Of a DNA stretch of 64,000 bases, positions 48,564-58,194 are shown in pieces. The notes under the pieces were generated by a model. That model worked only from the letters and a program-made list of their open reading frames with translations. It did no database searches and had not been told where the DNA came from. Numbering within the stretch: position 1 is the stretch's first letter; every line of letters begins with the position of its first letter. The translations under genes were made by a program, and so were the position numbers. The DNA is from Rhodanobacter sp. ANJX3 (lineage in GTDB: Bacteria; Pseudomonadota; Gammaproteobacteria; Xanthomonadales; Rhodanobacteraceae), in assembly GCF_014200755.1 (NCBI RefSeq), contig NZ_JACHCM010000003.1, positions 62,001 to 126,000 on the forward strand, given 5' to 3'.

Positions 48564-48851
48564 GGCGTTTTCTCACATTTGACGGCTTTGGTTTCTGGCG
48601 ATGATGGGCGTCGGAAGAAGTTCACCTCAAACTTCCTGCAAGTTTTCATTCATTTTTCGAGTTGCGGCGTCACGATGGCCGCCGGCCGATCAACCGCTGT
48701 GATGCATGTGTCTCTTCTCGTATCACGGCCTCTTGCACAAGGGGCAAAGGGAGCGATCGTCCCACCACGACGTCAATCGACCCTATGCAAATGCTTCTCC
48801 ACACATTCACGTATTACGCGACATGGTGCGCAAAAAATCGGGAGAACGCCA

Positions 48852-49127
48852 ATGATTCAGCTTAATCCGCCGCTGCCATTAAACACGCCCAAGGGCGAAG
48901 GTTTTGCGCATTTGATGTTGGATTATGGCCCAGAGTCAGATCTCTATTGGGTCGTTCTTATTACAGAAACGGGTGAAATATGGACCTACGCCAACCGGTA
49001 CGTCCGTGCAAGCAAGAACATCACGCTCGGTCGCACCAATCCGACGTTGCCCCTGGCGCCGGCAGCCGTCCCACCTAATGAACGTGTCCCAATGCGTCCC
49101 CGCGCCGTGGAATTCGAGCCGAGTTGA
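48852..49127 (+). CDS. Conserved-looking hypothetical protein
   Basis: 91 residues: MIQLNPPLPLNTPKGEGFAH, LDYGPESDLYWVVLITETGE, NRYVRASKNITLGR, then a proline-rich tail. It resembles widespread small proteins found in phages and islands that carry the same NTPKG...YGPESDLYWV core, but their function is not known to me. A ribosome site (GGAGAA, 48840-48845) precedes the ATG. No signal peptide. Confidence 0.65.
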   Translation: MIQLNPPLPLNTPKGEGFAHLMLDYGPESDLYWVVLITETGEIWTYANRYVRASKNITLGRTNPTLPLAPAAVPPNERVPMRPRAVEFEPS

Positions 49128-49268
49128 CGGTACGCACAGAATCAAACATTTAACTCATCCCCGTGGCCTTTCGTCCACATGGGACGACGTTGGGGATAGC
49201 CCACTGCGCCTATGCTTGGGTGTTTAGGGATATTCTTTCGCCACGCGATCAAGAAGTGGCGAATAAGA

Positions 49269-49649
49269 GTGAATGACAGACTTGTGGCTCTTATCGTTGA
49301 AGATGACCCAGGCGTGCGCGGTACGTTGGTGCTTTTTGTTGAGTCTTTTCCCGACGTCGACATATTGACCGCCGCTGGCTTCCAGCAGGCGTCCGCAATG
49401 ATTGCCACGGTTGCTCGAATCGACCTGCTGCTCTGCGACGTGATGCTACCGGGAAGCCTGAGCGGCATTGACATCGCAGAGGCTGTCGCTCAAACACATC
49501 CGGCGGCTGCCATAGTCATCATGTCTGCGGACCCGCAAGAGGAAATCGCAGGTCTCACAGACCGATTTATTTTCATGCAAAAGCCGTTTGGCATCGCCGA
49601 ACTTACCGACGTCATCGACAACGCATTTCTTCGGCTTCGCTCTGACTGA
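49269..49649 (+). CDS. Single-domain response regulator (CheY-like)
   Basis: 126-aa receiver domain without output domain. Conserved positions: EDD pair at the N-terminus (ALIVEDDPG), phospho-acceptor Asp in LLLCDVMLPG, Ser/Thr in VIMSADPQ, and Lys in FMQKPFGIAEL. GTG 49269 gives VNDRLVALIVEDD and fits better than the upstream ATG 49212, which adds an unlikely extension. A likely partner is one of the nearby kinases. A decayed relative lies at about 55090-55445. Confidence 0.85.
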   Translation: MNDRLVALIVEDDPGVRGTLVLFVESFPDVDILTAAGFQQASAMIATVARIDLLLCDVMLPGSLSGIDIAEAVAQTHPAAAIVIMSADPQEEIAGLTDRFIFMQKPFGIAELTDVIDNAFLRLRSD

Positions 49650-49773
49650 GTTTCCGGTTATATGGCCGACCGTCCCGAGCTGCCACCGGGCCGCCGCTAG
49701 TGAAAGTCTCTGGCGGTTTGCGCCTTGGGCCGAGCGTTAATTGCAGAACCCGCTCGTTCCCTCACTGAACCCA

Positions 49774-50708
49774 TCAAGTCAGCGCGAATGAGTTCGAACC
49801 AGAGGCTTCGCCTTTGAATTCGCGCTTGAGGGTGGCGGCGTTGCGCTGCCCCTGATCTTCAAAGTTGTTGTTGAAGATTGCCTGGACCAGGGCGGCGTGC
49901 GTCGCGAGCCGTCGCATCTTCTCAACGAACTGTTCAAGCTCTTCGTTTGAGTAGTCGTAATTGAAACGGTCGGACGCTGCGGTCTGACCTTTAGCGTACC
50001 ACGTCTCGGCGTTACGACCGTGTAGGCGAAGGATCGCCAAGTTCGGGCTCGTCGCCTCCCAGATTTGCGGCAGGCTATTGGAAAACCCCTGGGGCATGTC
50101 CAGGACGACGTGTGCGAAGTTATGTTGGCGTTCGAACTCCAACGTCGCTTCACTATGCTCGTCGTCAAACCACTTTTTCTGGCGAAATTCCGTAGCAAGT
50201 TGGAACCCCTTCATACGCTCCGCGCGGTCTTCAATATGCGCATGCCACTCTCTTGATGGCACCACCCATGGCGGGAACTGAAAGTGGACGGCGCCCAATT
50301 TACCGGCGCTGCGCAGCGGATCAATGGCGATCTTAAAACGCTCCCACATCGCATCCAAAATTTCGCCTGGCATGTCCTTGTAGTAAACGTTGTTGCGCCC
50401 TGCGAAAAACCACGTCAGTTCGTGCTGGATGTCCGCCGGTAGAGATTTTGGCGGTGTCTGATGTCCCGTGAAAAGCCGAAACGCCTTGATGTTGAAAGTG
50501 AAGCCGGCGGCGTGCGCTCGACCCACTTTTCAGAATTGGTAAGCGACGGCATGGCGTAGTAGCTGCTGTCGACTTCGACCATGGGATAATGTTCTGCGTA
50601 GTAACGCAGTCGCGCCTCCGCACTGCTGCACCCACGCGGATAGAAACGCTTGGAAGTGATCAGGCTTTTGTCTGTCCAGCTGGCGGTGCCGACTTGGATT
50701 TCGCCCAT
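49774..50708 (-). pseudogene. DUF72-family protein disrupted by one frameshift
   Basis: The N-terminal part (50708-50415) reads MGEIQVGTASWTDKSLITSK, the DUF72 beginning, up to KWVERTPPA. A different frame continues AGFTFNIKAFRLFTGHQTPP and on to the stop at 49774, with family signatures FQFPPWVVPS and ILRLHGRNAETWYAKG. The break lies near 50505-50515, one base missing. It is a TIM-barrel protein of unknown function found next to stress genes. It may be a true pseudogene or a sequencing error. Confidence 0.8.
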
Positions 50709-50790
50709 TGTGGCGTTTCCTTGGGGTCTAACCCGGACTTAGTTCGACCGGTCCTCCGATTGTGCACATCTGTAGAGTCGATCCTGGCAT

Positions 50791-50982
50791 TCAACGTCCG
50801 CCCGATGCCAGAAACTTTTCCGAAGCCGTCAGCGCCCAGGAACCGTGGACGACTTTCGTGAGAAGCCCCCCTGCTTCGAGCCGCCGGCACGCGCTCTGGT
50901 CTTCAGCTGTCAACTTGGCTAAGGCGTTCCGGCTGAGGTGACTGAGGATATAGCGCTCTTCTGACGACAAATCTTTGGTCAC
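50791..50982 (-). CDS. Small hypothetical protein, winged-helix-like
   Basis: 63 residues from GTG 50982, VTKDLSSEERYILSHLSRNA then RLEAGGLLTKVVHGSWALT. The pattern resembles a small winged-helix or transcription-regulator fragment, but no family is secure. It follows the DUF72 gene region on the same strand and lacks a clear ribosome site. Confidence 0.4.
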   Translation of the reverse strand: MTKDLSSEERYILSHLSRNALAKLTAEDQSACRRLEAGGLLTKVVHGSWALTASEKFLASGGR

Positions 50983-51142
50983 ACTGTTACCCGTTCGTTT
51001 TGTTATATGACACGGCGCGAACAACCTCCCTTCTCTTCTTATTGCTCTCTGGAAACGAAGTTCGTAGCGACTAATCGAGATGCGCAGCCGGTGGACTAAA
51101 ACACCTACCGAGCGCGTCACGAGGCAACCTGCAAACAGAGCC

Positions 51143-51364
51143 TCAAATACCGGCGTAGCCACCCAGCGCGTAGTCGTCGTTGACTGTTGGCGCACCCTCG
51201 CCGGTTGCTTTAGGCTTCGCCTTGATCGCGTCAACGATATGCCCAGTTGCATCGGGGACGGAAACGGAAAAATCGACCGACGGCTGGCCCACCTGTTCCA
51301 CGCTCACCTCAATATTCGAGTGCGTTTCGTCGGGAAGAGAAACGGAAAAGCGAAAAGTAGACAT
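51143..51364 (-). CDS. Small hypothetical protein
   Basis: 73 residues: MSTFRFSVSLPDETHSNIEV, followed by SVEQVGQPSVDFSVSVPDAT, a repeat of a beta-strand motif (FSVSLPD, FSVSVPD), then a disordered tail. It is soluble and acidic. I do not recognise the family. The two-fold beta motif suggests a small beta domain. Confidence 0.5.
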   Translation of the reverse strand: MSTFRFSVSLPDETHSNIEVSVEQVGQPSVDFSVSVPDATGHIVDAIKAKPKATGEGAPTVNDDYALGGYAGI

Positions 51365-51484
51365 AACGGCTTCCTGATCTGCCTTGTTGGCAGGCGAAGC
51401 GTGCCCCCAACGATGTTCAAGACGCGTCAAGTTTGGCGCAGCGTTCAGCCGCCCGCTGGAAAAGGTGGCCGGTCGCGGCGGCAG

Positions 51485-52561
51485 TCATTTTTGATTGGGG
51501 TCAGGGCCGAGGTGTTCGAAATTGGGCTCATAGGCTTTCACGAAAGCGTTGTGAAGCACAGCAATGATGGCCTCTGAAACGCTTAGGTTTTTTTGGTCCG
51601 TACGCCCACTGATGGGCACTCGGGTGGCAAACTGATCTTTGTCGTGGTTTTTGAATATGGATGTCACTCCCTGCAACGTTGCGGACCAAGCCACCTGGAT
51701 GGGATTTTTGTGTTCTTGTTCGACATCCTTTTTCCAGCTGAATATCTTCAAGTTTTGGAACAAGGGTTTGGCGTAACCGGACAATTCCTGGTTTTTCGCC
51801 GCCAGCTGCATGACAAAGTCTCCCTTTCCGCTGGCGAAGTCGAAGCCGCCATACGCTCGCGCCAAGTCGTTTGCCTTGGTGAGGTCAATGGATAGCACTC
51901 GAAGTTCGAACGAGAAATTACCCTTAGTAGACAGCGGGTCGAAGCTGCCTTTGAAGGTCAGCGGCGCTTGGCCCAGAACATCGGCACGCACATCCGCCGT
52001 CGCTACAACGTCACCCTGATTGCGGGAGGCATTGGATAGATTGGTCAGCGTGCCATTAACGTTCGTCGCTTTCAGATCGACGCGAGGGCTCGACACGAAG
52101 TTCTGGAACGTTACCGCGCTGTTGTGGACATTCAACTCGTCGATCCGGATGGGCGTGAGCTTTTCTAGCTGCGCGCGCCAATCGGTGCCCTTGCCACTTT
52201 GAGAAGTCCCTTTTCCACCCCCGTCGACGAAGTTAAGGGAGGCATCAAAGAAATCAATTTTAGAACGAACAACTCCATGGGTCAGTGCCCTCCAGCTGAC
52301 AGCGATGTCGATCCGGGGCGCTTTGAGAAAGGGAACGGGCACTTTGCCCTCCACGTTTTGAATGACAACTCCGTCCATGGAGTAGGCACCGCGCCAAAGG
52401 TGGATCTCGATGTCCGCGACATGCCCTTTATAGGACCCCATATTTGCAAGACGCCCGTTCACATAGTTGAGGACGAAGTGCGGAAGCGCCAGCCGCAGGG
52501 CAACCAGCACAACGATCAACGCGGCCAGCACCCAAAGGACGACTCGATAACGGGTTCTCAT
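51485..52561 (-). CDS. DUF748/AsmA-like membrane-anchored protein
   Basis: 358 residues from ATG 52561, with an N-terminal membrane helix (about 6-25, VVLWVLAALIVVLVALRLAL). A long periplasmic beta-rich region follows, with AsmA-type repeats such as YSMDGVVIQNVEGKVPVPFL and FASGKGDFVMQLAAKNQ. AsmA-like proteins are thought to help lipid transfer between membranes or assembly of outer-membrane components. The longer open frame to 52777 lacks family similarity at its start. Function is inferred from the family. Confidence 0.8.
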   Translation of the reverse strand: MRTRYRVVLWVLAALIVVLVALRLALPHFVLNYVNGRLANMGSYKGHVADIEIHLWRGAYSMDGVVIQNVEGKVPVPFLKAPRIDIAVSWRALTHGVVRSKIDFFDASLNFVDGGGKGTSQSGKGTDWRAQLEKLTPIRIDELNVHNSAVTFQNFVSSPRVDLKATNVNGTLTNLSNASRNQGDVVATADVRADVLGQAPLTFKGSFDPLSTKGNFSFELRVLSIDLTKANDLARAYGGFDFASGKGDFVMQLAAKNQELSGYAKPLFQNLKIFSWKKDVEQEHKNPIQVAWSATLQGVTSIFKNHDKDQFATRVPISGRTDQKNLSVSEAIIAVLHNAFVKAYEPNFEHLGPDPNQK

Positions 52562-52882
52562 GACGGCACGCCTGTGGACGGTGTATTTGAAGCTTCCCAA
52601 AGAAATCGTCATGTCCGCGTCAAGCGGAACGGGAATACGAACGACCTCCCGGGCCAATACGCCATTCTGGATCGACGCGTGCGGCCGTTCTGCGGACATC
52701 AGCTGGCCAAGCAGGAAAGCGATAACTATTGATCGCGACCCTCTGAAACGCATGCTAAATAGCCTGGAGCCACCCACCTCGATTGGAGAACTTCGTGTTC
52801 AGCCTATGTCATCCCTTGGCATCCGAGCCATCGCTGCGACCCGGTTGCCAAACTGACTCTCGCAGGCAAAGCGGGTGAGCTT

Positions 52883-53212
52883 TTAACCGGACGGCTTATT
52901 AGCGCGTTCGTGCCAGTGATAGTAAGGAGTGTTTTTAACGAGGTAGCGATTGAAATCCTTGGCGCCATCCGTCCACCAGACCGGGCCGCGTTCACCGAGC
53001 GATACCTTCACCGCGTTAACCGAGCTGCGGGCAGCTTTTAAAGCATCTTCATCATCCATCGCCAATGCAGCTTTGACGGCTCGCCGGCCGTCCATCAGGG
53101 CACGAACAAGTGCTTGCCGAACTGATGGCAAGAGATCGGGATTAGCTACTCGCCAAAGGCGTCCACGAACCACCACGTAGCGACCATCGGGTGTTAATAA
53201 TTGCTTCATCAC
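52883..53212 (-). CDS. Conserved hypothetical protein of about 109 residues
   Basis: MMKQLLTPDGRYVVVRGRLW, then QALVRALMDGRRAVKAALAM, GPVWWTDGAKDFNRYLVKNT. I recall similar proteins of unknown function near NHEJ or stress genes in alphaproteobacteria, but cannot verify this. It is mostly helical and has a conserved GERGPVWWxDGA segment. It could share regulation with the kinase 91 nt upstream of it on the same strand. Confidence 0.65.
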   Translation of the reverse strand: MMKQLLTPDGRYVVVRGRLWRVANPDLLPSVRQALVRALMDGRRAVKAALAMDDEDALKAARSSVNAVKVSLGERGPVWWTDGAKDFNRYLVKNTPYYHWHERANKPSG

Positions 53213-53302
53213 ACGCTTGAGATGTCAGGTCCGTCCGTGTTTTTTTTGCAAAAGTAAAATCATCGCCTTACGAAACGGCAACGGGTCAGTCAGCCATCGT
53301 CG

Positions 53303-54442
53303 CTACTGCAAAGGGAGTGACACGCTAAACATGGTCCCGCTCTCCTCTGAAGAGGCAACATCAATTGTGCCGCCATGGGCGGTGACGATTTCCTGCGCAA
53401 CAAACAGACCGAGTCCTAAACCGGCGCGCGGTCCTCGCTCGGCCTTGGCGAACTGAGAGTGCCGGACCATCGGATTGAAAATCCTGGCTAGATCCTCTGC
53501 TGCGATGGGATCGCCTTGATTATGTATCGAAAAAACGGCCAGCTCTCCTTCCCGCCGCTGCGTGACGACGACGGGCGAGCCCGGTGAACCGTGTTTAATC
53601 GCATTTTCGATGAGGTTGGAAAACACCTGACCGAGGCGCGCATTATCGAATTTCCCGACGATGGAGCCATCAGGCTCGAACACAACCGCGCGATCGGGAT
53701 GCGCCAGACTCGCCTCGTGAACGATACTCTCGCAAAGAGCGTTGAGGTCGCCATCGACGCGATCAACTGGGATACCGTTCCCCACGCGTGCACGCACGAA
53801 GTCCAGGAGATCTTCAACGATCCTTTCGGCCCGACGCACGCTTGTGGAAATCCCTTCGGCCACTCTTGCTTGCCGACTGCCTTGCTCACTGGCATTTAGA
53901 AAGAATTCGGCAGAAAGAAGAATTGCGCCCAGCGGCGTGCGCAAGTCGTGTCCAAGCACGCCGAGAAAAACGTCCTGCGATTCGTTGACTGCTTGCGAAT
54001 AACGAGCCACTGATTCTGCCAGCCCCTGGTCGATCGCTTCGTTGAAGCGCAAAGTGTCCTCGGCGAGAAACTCGTCGTCGTTGCCGCGTGACTGCGACCA
54101 CAACAAGAGCACGCTGGCTCGCAGCGCACGATACTCTGCCACCAATTGCACAACGCTCAGACCTGAGCGCAGGCGCGCACCGGCGTGGACTTCCGACGCC
54201 GTATCGCTCCCACACTTTGGTCCATAACCTCGCGATTTATCAGCGCTCTCCTGCGCCGACTGTGAGGTGCCCATGTCGACGGCGATTTCAAGCAACATCT
54301 CTTCGGCGTGATCCCTTAATTCCTTGGGCCCCATCTCCCTATTCCCAGGCATCAAGCTGCTAGCAAAGGTGTCCCAAGCGTCGAGAATGGTGATTCGATG
54401 GGTAAGAATAAACTGTGCCAAGCGCATAGGCATGAGCTCCAA
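53303..54442 (-). CDS. Sensor histidine kinase with RsbRD-type N-terminal domain
   Basis: 379-aa cytoplasmic kinase. The N-terminal 150 residues (MELMPMRLAQFILTHRITIL, HAGARLRSGLSVVQLVAEYR) resemble the RsbRD_N/helical sensor domain of stress-response kinases. The H-box is VLGHDLRTPLGAI (His165), followed by HATPase_c with NLIENAIKHG, the GxGLGLF motif (GLGLGLFVAQEIV) and a final GT-F segment. There is no membrane helix. It is adjacent to the small paralogous proteins, which may be partners or regulators; that is inference. Confidence 0.88.
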   Translation of the reverse strand: MELMPMRLAQFILTHRITILDAWDTFASSLMPGNREMGPKELRDHAEEMLLEIAVDMGTSQSAQESADKSRGYGPKCGSDTASEVHAGARLRSGLSVVQLVAEYRALRASVLLLWSQSRGNDDEFLAEDTLRFNEAIDQGLAESVARYSQAVNESQDVFLGVLGHDLRTPLGAILLSAEFFLNASEQGSRQARVAEGISTSVRRAERIVEDLLDFVRARVGNGIPVDRVDGDLNALCESIVHEASLAHPDRAVVFEPDGSIVGKFDNARLGQVFSNLIENAIKHGSPGSPVVVTQRREGELAVFSIHNQGDPIAAEDLARIFNPMVRHSQFAKAERGPRAGLGLGLFVAQEIVTAHGGTIDVASSEESGTMFSVSLPLQ

Positions 54443-54559
54443 ATAAGCGGCTCAGTTTAACCAGTTGGGCGGTTTAGATGCGCTTCTGCGGCGCCTTAAG
54501 GCGTGGCGCGCGTGAGGTATTTATCGTCTTCAGACCAATGGTCGATGCCTCAAAAGAAA

Positions 54560-54763
54560 TCAGTGCAGCGTGAATCCGTTGAAACCATCACGGACACCCG
54601 ACTTGCGCAGCATGATGAATAAGCAATCGAGCACATACTCCTGTTCTGAACCTTCGGCCAAACCCAAGATCAGTTCCGACCGGTCCTCGAATGCACGTAA
54701 AAAACCGTTCACGCCTTCGGTCTGGACGATCGACGGAATGTCGATTTCCAATTGACGCAGCAT
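54560..54763 (-). CDS. Small protein, candidate family member
   Basis: 67 residues MLRQLEIDIPSIVQTEGVNG, FLRAFEDRSELILGLAEGSE, then YVLDCLFIMLRKSG. It shares the F-x-x-AF-x-x-x-x-x-x-I and terminal L-x-x-x-x-ML pattern with the next gene (54785-54988) and with 43541 and 48303. Predicted all-alpha and soluble. It lies between the kinase and its own paralogue, both on the same strand. No ribosome site was examined in detail. Confidence 0.6.
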   Translation of the reverse strand: MLRQLEIDIPSIVQTEGVNGFLRAFEDRSELILGLAEGSEQEYVLDCLFIMLRKSGVRDGFNGFTLH

Positions 54764-54784
54764 CGAGGTCAGAGCGCAACGCCA

Positions 54785-54988
54785 TCAATGTGCCCGACCC
54801 AGGATACGGTTTATCTCTGCGGACACCCACGCGTCGTTCTCAGCGTCCACAATGTCGGTGATGAGTCCGGCTTGCTCCGCAAAGGCGTCGATGAAGTCGC
54901 TCCGGTCTGGATAAGCCTTTTGTAGCCAAGGCGTGTCGGCTTCCAGGCCCGTCAACAATTTTCGCAATTTTTCGTGTGTTGCAGCCAT
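54785..54988 (-). CDS. Small protein, candidate family member
   Basis: 67 residues: MAATHEKLRKLLTGLEADTP, WLQKAYPDRSDFIDAFAEQA, GLITDIVDAENDAWVSAEIN, RILGRAH. YPDRSDFIDAFAEQAGLITD corresponds position by position to NPNGRDFWPAFAD(stop)ANDITD of the pseudogene at 43541. It is acidic and all-helical. Start 54988 is preferred over the 55096 ATG, which adds a low-complexity segment. It sits 21 nt upstream of the 54560 paralogue. Confidence 0.65.
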   Translation of the reverse strand: MAATHEKLRKLLTGLEADTPWLQKAYPDRSDFIDAFAEQAGLITDIVDAENDAWVSAEINRILGRAH

Positions 54989-55089
54989 GACACGCGTGCT
55001 CCATGGGCAGGGGCGCGCAGCATAGTCACCCAAGGGATCAAGGCTCGATGAAGAGTTACTTCGGGACGTGCGGCCCCTTATTGTGCAGT

Positions 55090-55445
55090 TGCACAAACGC
55101 CAGACGGCTGCATCAGCTCATAAACCCCAAAAGGTCTCTGGGTAAACGCTCGCACAGGGGGGCAGGCCTTTGACGTCCATGCGCGCTTTCAAAAACATTA
55201 TCACGACGGCACGCGGGGGTGAGCGACCTTGGCAAGTTCGGCGCCATGCAATCCCTGAGATCGCCTCGCAGCCAGACGTTAGGCAGCAAGAAATCTATTC
55301 TCTTCTCCGCTTCGATCCAGATCGTCGCCCACCCGAAATCACGGTTGCATAAGACTCTGACATCGGGCATTCGTTCGATGAACGAACGTAGGGTGGCAAG
55401 TAAGACGCTGCAATCATCCACCAGCAACGCGATAAAATTTGGCAT
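55090..55445 (-). pseudogene. Decayed response regulator receiver domain
   Basis: The first frame, MPNFIALLVDDCSVLLATLR, resembles the intact receiver at 49269-49649 (ALIVEDDPGVRGTLVLFVES), and FLLPNVWLRG corresponds to LLLCDVMLPG, where the phospho-acceptor Asp is replaced (CDV to PNV). After about 55255 similarity moves to other frames (LHGAELAKVAHPRVPS, then VIMFLKARMDVKGLP), showing at least two frameshifts. A paralogue that has lost function. Confidence 0.7.
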
Positions 55446-55553
55446 TAGCTCTCTTGTCGACTTGTTGCTTGCCCAAGCGGCACGGCGTCGCGAAGCGAAG
55501 GCGCCGTGCCAAGGCCGGTCGCCACATTGCGCGCGGTTGAGAACTTTGAAACA

Positions 55554-57752
55554 TCACGCCTGTCGCCCCCCTTTTATCATCATGTCGGCGACCTTTGCCG
55601 CGAGGTCCTCCATCGAGAATGGCTTCGTCAACAGTTCCATCCCCGGTTCGAGGTGGCCGTTTCCGACAGCCGCGTTTTCCGCATATCCGGTGATGAACAA
55701 GACTTTCAGACCGGGGCGCAACGTTCGCGCTGCATCAGCCAGCTGTCTGCCGTTCATCCCGTTTGGGAGACCCACATCGGTAATGAGCAACTCGATCGGC
55801 GTTCCAGATTCGACAACCCGGAGTCCGGAGGCGCCGTCCACGGCGTTCGTGACGGTGTATCCCGCCTCTCCCAGCACCTCGTCGATTAGATGCCGTATCG
55901 TTGGCTCGTCTTCGACGACAAGAATAGGCTGTCCCCCCGCTCCGTCGATGATGCGCAGGGGTTCCGCCGTCACTATTTCTTCCGATTCGCCAAAGTGTCG
56001 AGGCAGATACACGCAAACCGTCGTGCCATGTCCGAGCTCCGAATAAATGCGGACCTGACCGCCCGATTGCTTGGCGAACCCATAAATCATCGACAACCCC
56101 AGACCGGTCCCCTGCCCGGTTGGCTTGGTTGTAAAAAAAGGTTCGAACGCTCTGGCGATCGTCTCAGCCGACATGCCGCAACCGTTGTCGGTAACGCAGA
56201 TCGAAATATATTGTCCAGGTGTCACGTCGCGCTGCTTGCCGGTTCTTTCATCAAGCCACTTGTTCGCGGTCTCAATCGTGATGCGTCCGCCATGCGGCAT
56301 GGCGTCACGAGCGTTGATGCAAAGGTTTAGCAGCGCGCTTTCCAGCTGCCCAGCGTCGATATTCGCAGCCCACAGCCCTGCTGTCCCCACCACTTCGATC
56401 TGCGCCGTTGCGCCGACAGTCCGACGCAGCATATCCTCGATGCCGGCAATCAACCGATTGACATCCGTAGGTTTGGGATCAAGAGTCTGGCGACGAGAAA
56501 ACGCCAGCAACCGCTGGGTCAGCGAAGCGGCTCGCCTACCCGCTCCCTGCGCGGCATTGACGAAACGGTCGATGTCATCGAGCCGGCCGCGCGCAATGCG
56601 CATTTGAAGCAGTTCCAGATTGCCCATCATGCCGGTAAGCAAATTGTTGAAATCGTGTGCGAGCCCGCCAGTCAGCTGACCAACGGCTTCCATTTTTTGT
56701 GATTGACGCAGGGCTTCCTCGGTTCGCATCAACTCGTTGCTGCGCTCTTCGACGCGCTGCTCTAGCGTTTCGTTGAGAGCGACCAGCGCCGCTATCGCTC
56801 GGTCACGCTCTTCTTCCACCGCACGTCGTCCTTCAATGTCGATCAACACACCGGGAAAACTGAGCGGCGTTCCATCCGGTTCGTGGTCGACCCGTCCGTT
56901 CGCTTCGATCCAGTGGTATCGCCCATCGGCTCGGCGAACTCGGTAATGGTGAGAATAGGCACCACCCCTAATTGTCGCCGCATCGATTGCCTGCGCCAGT
57001 CCATCTTGGTCATCCGGATGCACAGTCGCCAAGATGTCGGCGAGTGGTATTCCTTCTTTGGCGAGCATGGGATCCAGTCCGAAAGCGCGTGCAAACGGTT
57101 CGTCTGCGGTGAAGCGATCGGCGGGTATGTCCCAGAACCAGGTCCCGATAATGGCGCCGGCGGCGAGGGCAAGCTGCACACGCTGCGCGTCAACTTTCGC
57201 GGCGGCCTCGCTCGCTGCAAGTGCAGCTTGTTCTTCTGCAAGACGGCGTTGAAGCAATACGCGGTCAGTCGTTTCAGGCGTAATGTTGAGCACAGCGACA
57301 ACGCGTGCGTCCTCATCCCGCAGCGGGGACAGCGAGTAGTTAAACCAGGCGGTCTCGGTGCCACCGCCTTCTAGCCGGGCCATGACGAAGGGGGCATCTT
57401 CAAAGTGAACGGGATTGCCTCCTGCCCGCACGCTGTCGAACTGGGGTTGAAGTTCTTCCCATATCTCGGCCCACACGATCGACCCAGGCTGCCCAAGCGC
57501 CGCCGGGTGTTTTGCAGAAAGAATGCGACGATAAGCGTCGTTGTAAATCAGGGCGTATTGGGGACCAGACCACAGGCAGATAGGAAACGGAGATTCGAAT
57601 ATGCATCTCACCATGGTGCGAAGGGCCGGAGACCATTGAGCAGTAGCGCCAAGGGGCGTCTTCGACCAGTCCAGCTGCCTGGCATGTGAACGAACCTCAC
57701 CCGGCCCTGCAAACAGCTCGGCAGCATTTTCACGGCTACTGTCAGAATTCAC
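55554..57752 (-). CDS. Hybrid sensor kinase with PAS-type sensors, HisKA, HATPase and receiver
   Basis: 732-aa cytoplasmic protein. Two N-terminal PAS-like sensor domains (about residues 35-160 and 185-310) are followed by a coiled coil, a HisKA domain with His366 (GGLAHDFNNLLTG), a HATPase_c domain (about 460-590) with DNGCGM and GLGLSMIYGFAKQSGG, and a receiver with phospho-acceptor Asp659 (LLITDVGLPNG). PAS and the FNNLL H-box are typical of blue-light or redox-linked kinases, but the ligand is unknown. It may phosphorylate the single-domain receiver nearby. Confidence 0.92.
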   Translation of the reverse strand: MNSDSSRENAAELFAGPGEVRSHARQLDWSKTPLGATAQWSPALRTMVRCIFESPFPICLWSGPQYALIYNDAYRRILSAKHPAALGQPGSIVWAEIWEELQPQFDSVRAGGNPVHFEDAPFVMARLEGGGTETAWFNYSLSPLRDEDARVVAVLNITPETTDRVLLQRRLAEEQAALAASEAAAKVDAQRVQLALAAGAIIGTWFWDIPADRFTADEPFARAFGLDPMLAKEGIPLADILATVHPDDQDGLAQAIDAATIRGGAYSHHYRVRRADGRYHWIEANGRVDHEPDGTPLSFPGVLIDIEGRRAVEEERDRAIAALVALNETLEQRVEERSNELMRTEEALRQSQKMEAVGQLTGGLAHDFNNLLTGMMGNLELLQMRIARGRLDDIDRFVNAAQGAGRRAASLTQRLLAFSRRQTLDPKPTDVNRLIAGIEDMLRRTVGATAQIEVVGTAGLWAANIDAGQLESALLNLCINARDAMPHGGRITIETANKWLDERTGKQRDVTPGQYISICVTDNGCGMSAETIARAFEPFFTTKPTGQGTGLGLSMIYGFAKQSGGQVRIYSELGHGTTVCVYLPRHFGESEEIVTAEPLRIIDGAGGQPILVVEDEPTIRHLIDEVLGEAGYTVTNAVDGASGLRVVESGTPIELLITDVGLPNGMNGRQLADAARTLRPGLKVLFITGYAENAAVGNGHLEPGMELLTKPFSMEDLAAKVADMMIKGGRQA

Positions 57753-58194
57753 GGCGTTCTCGTTTCGTCAAGTCGGCTGATGACTCCGGCTACGCGCTCG
57801 GTAGGGACTCATCCATTAGCGTAAAAAAACCGACGTGAGGATAGCAGCAACTCAGTGGATCACTATACGTGTGCGCTAACCAGCTCCCTGCCGTTAAGCT
57901 AGGTCCTCTCTTACCTCATTTTTTGTCATTTTCTAAGTGAATTCTTATAGATCGAAACAACGCAGTGGATCGAACGCCACGTACCGATAAGTTCCTTGTC
58001 GCCAGCCGTCCGAAAACGAAACGAAGTAATAAATCGTATGGTTAGCGGCAGGAGTCCAGCGCAGCCCTGTATTGTAAGGCTTTCAGGGAACAGCGCCCAC
58101 GCTGGATAGTACACATGTTGGTTCAAGCGCAGCCCAGAGGTCAGAGTGAATGGCAAGCTGTCAATGCGTTTGTGCAGCGAGTGAGCACGTTACA
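57753..58194. other. Gap before the next remnant
   Basis: 442 bases, moderately AT-rich near 57840-57950. Small open frames (57926-58156 minus) have no family features. Promoter signals for the hybrid kinase are expected near 57753-57800 but no clear -35/-10 pair is obvious to me. Confidence 0.4.
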
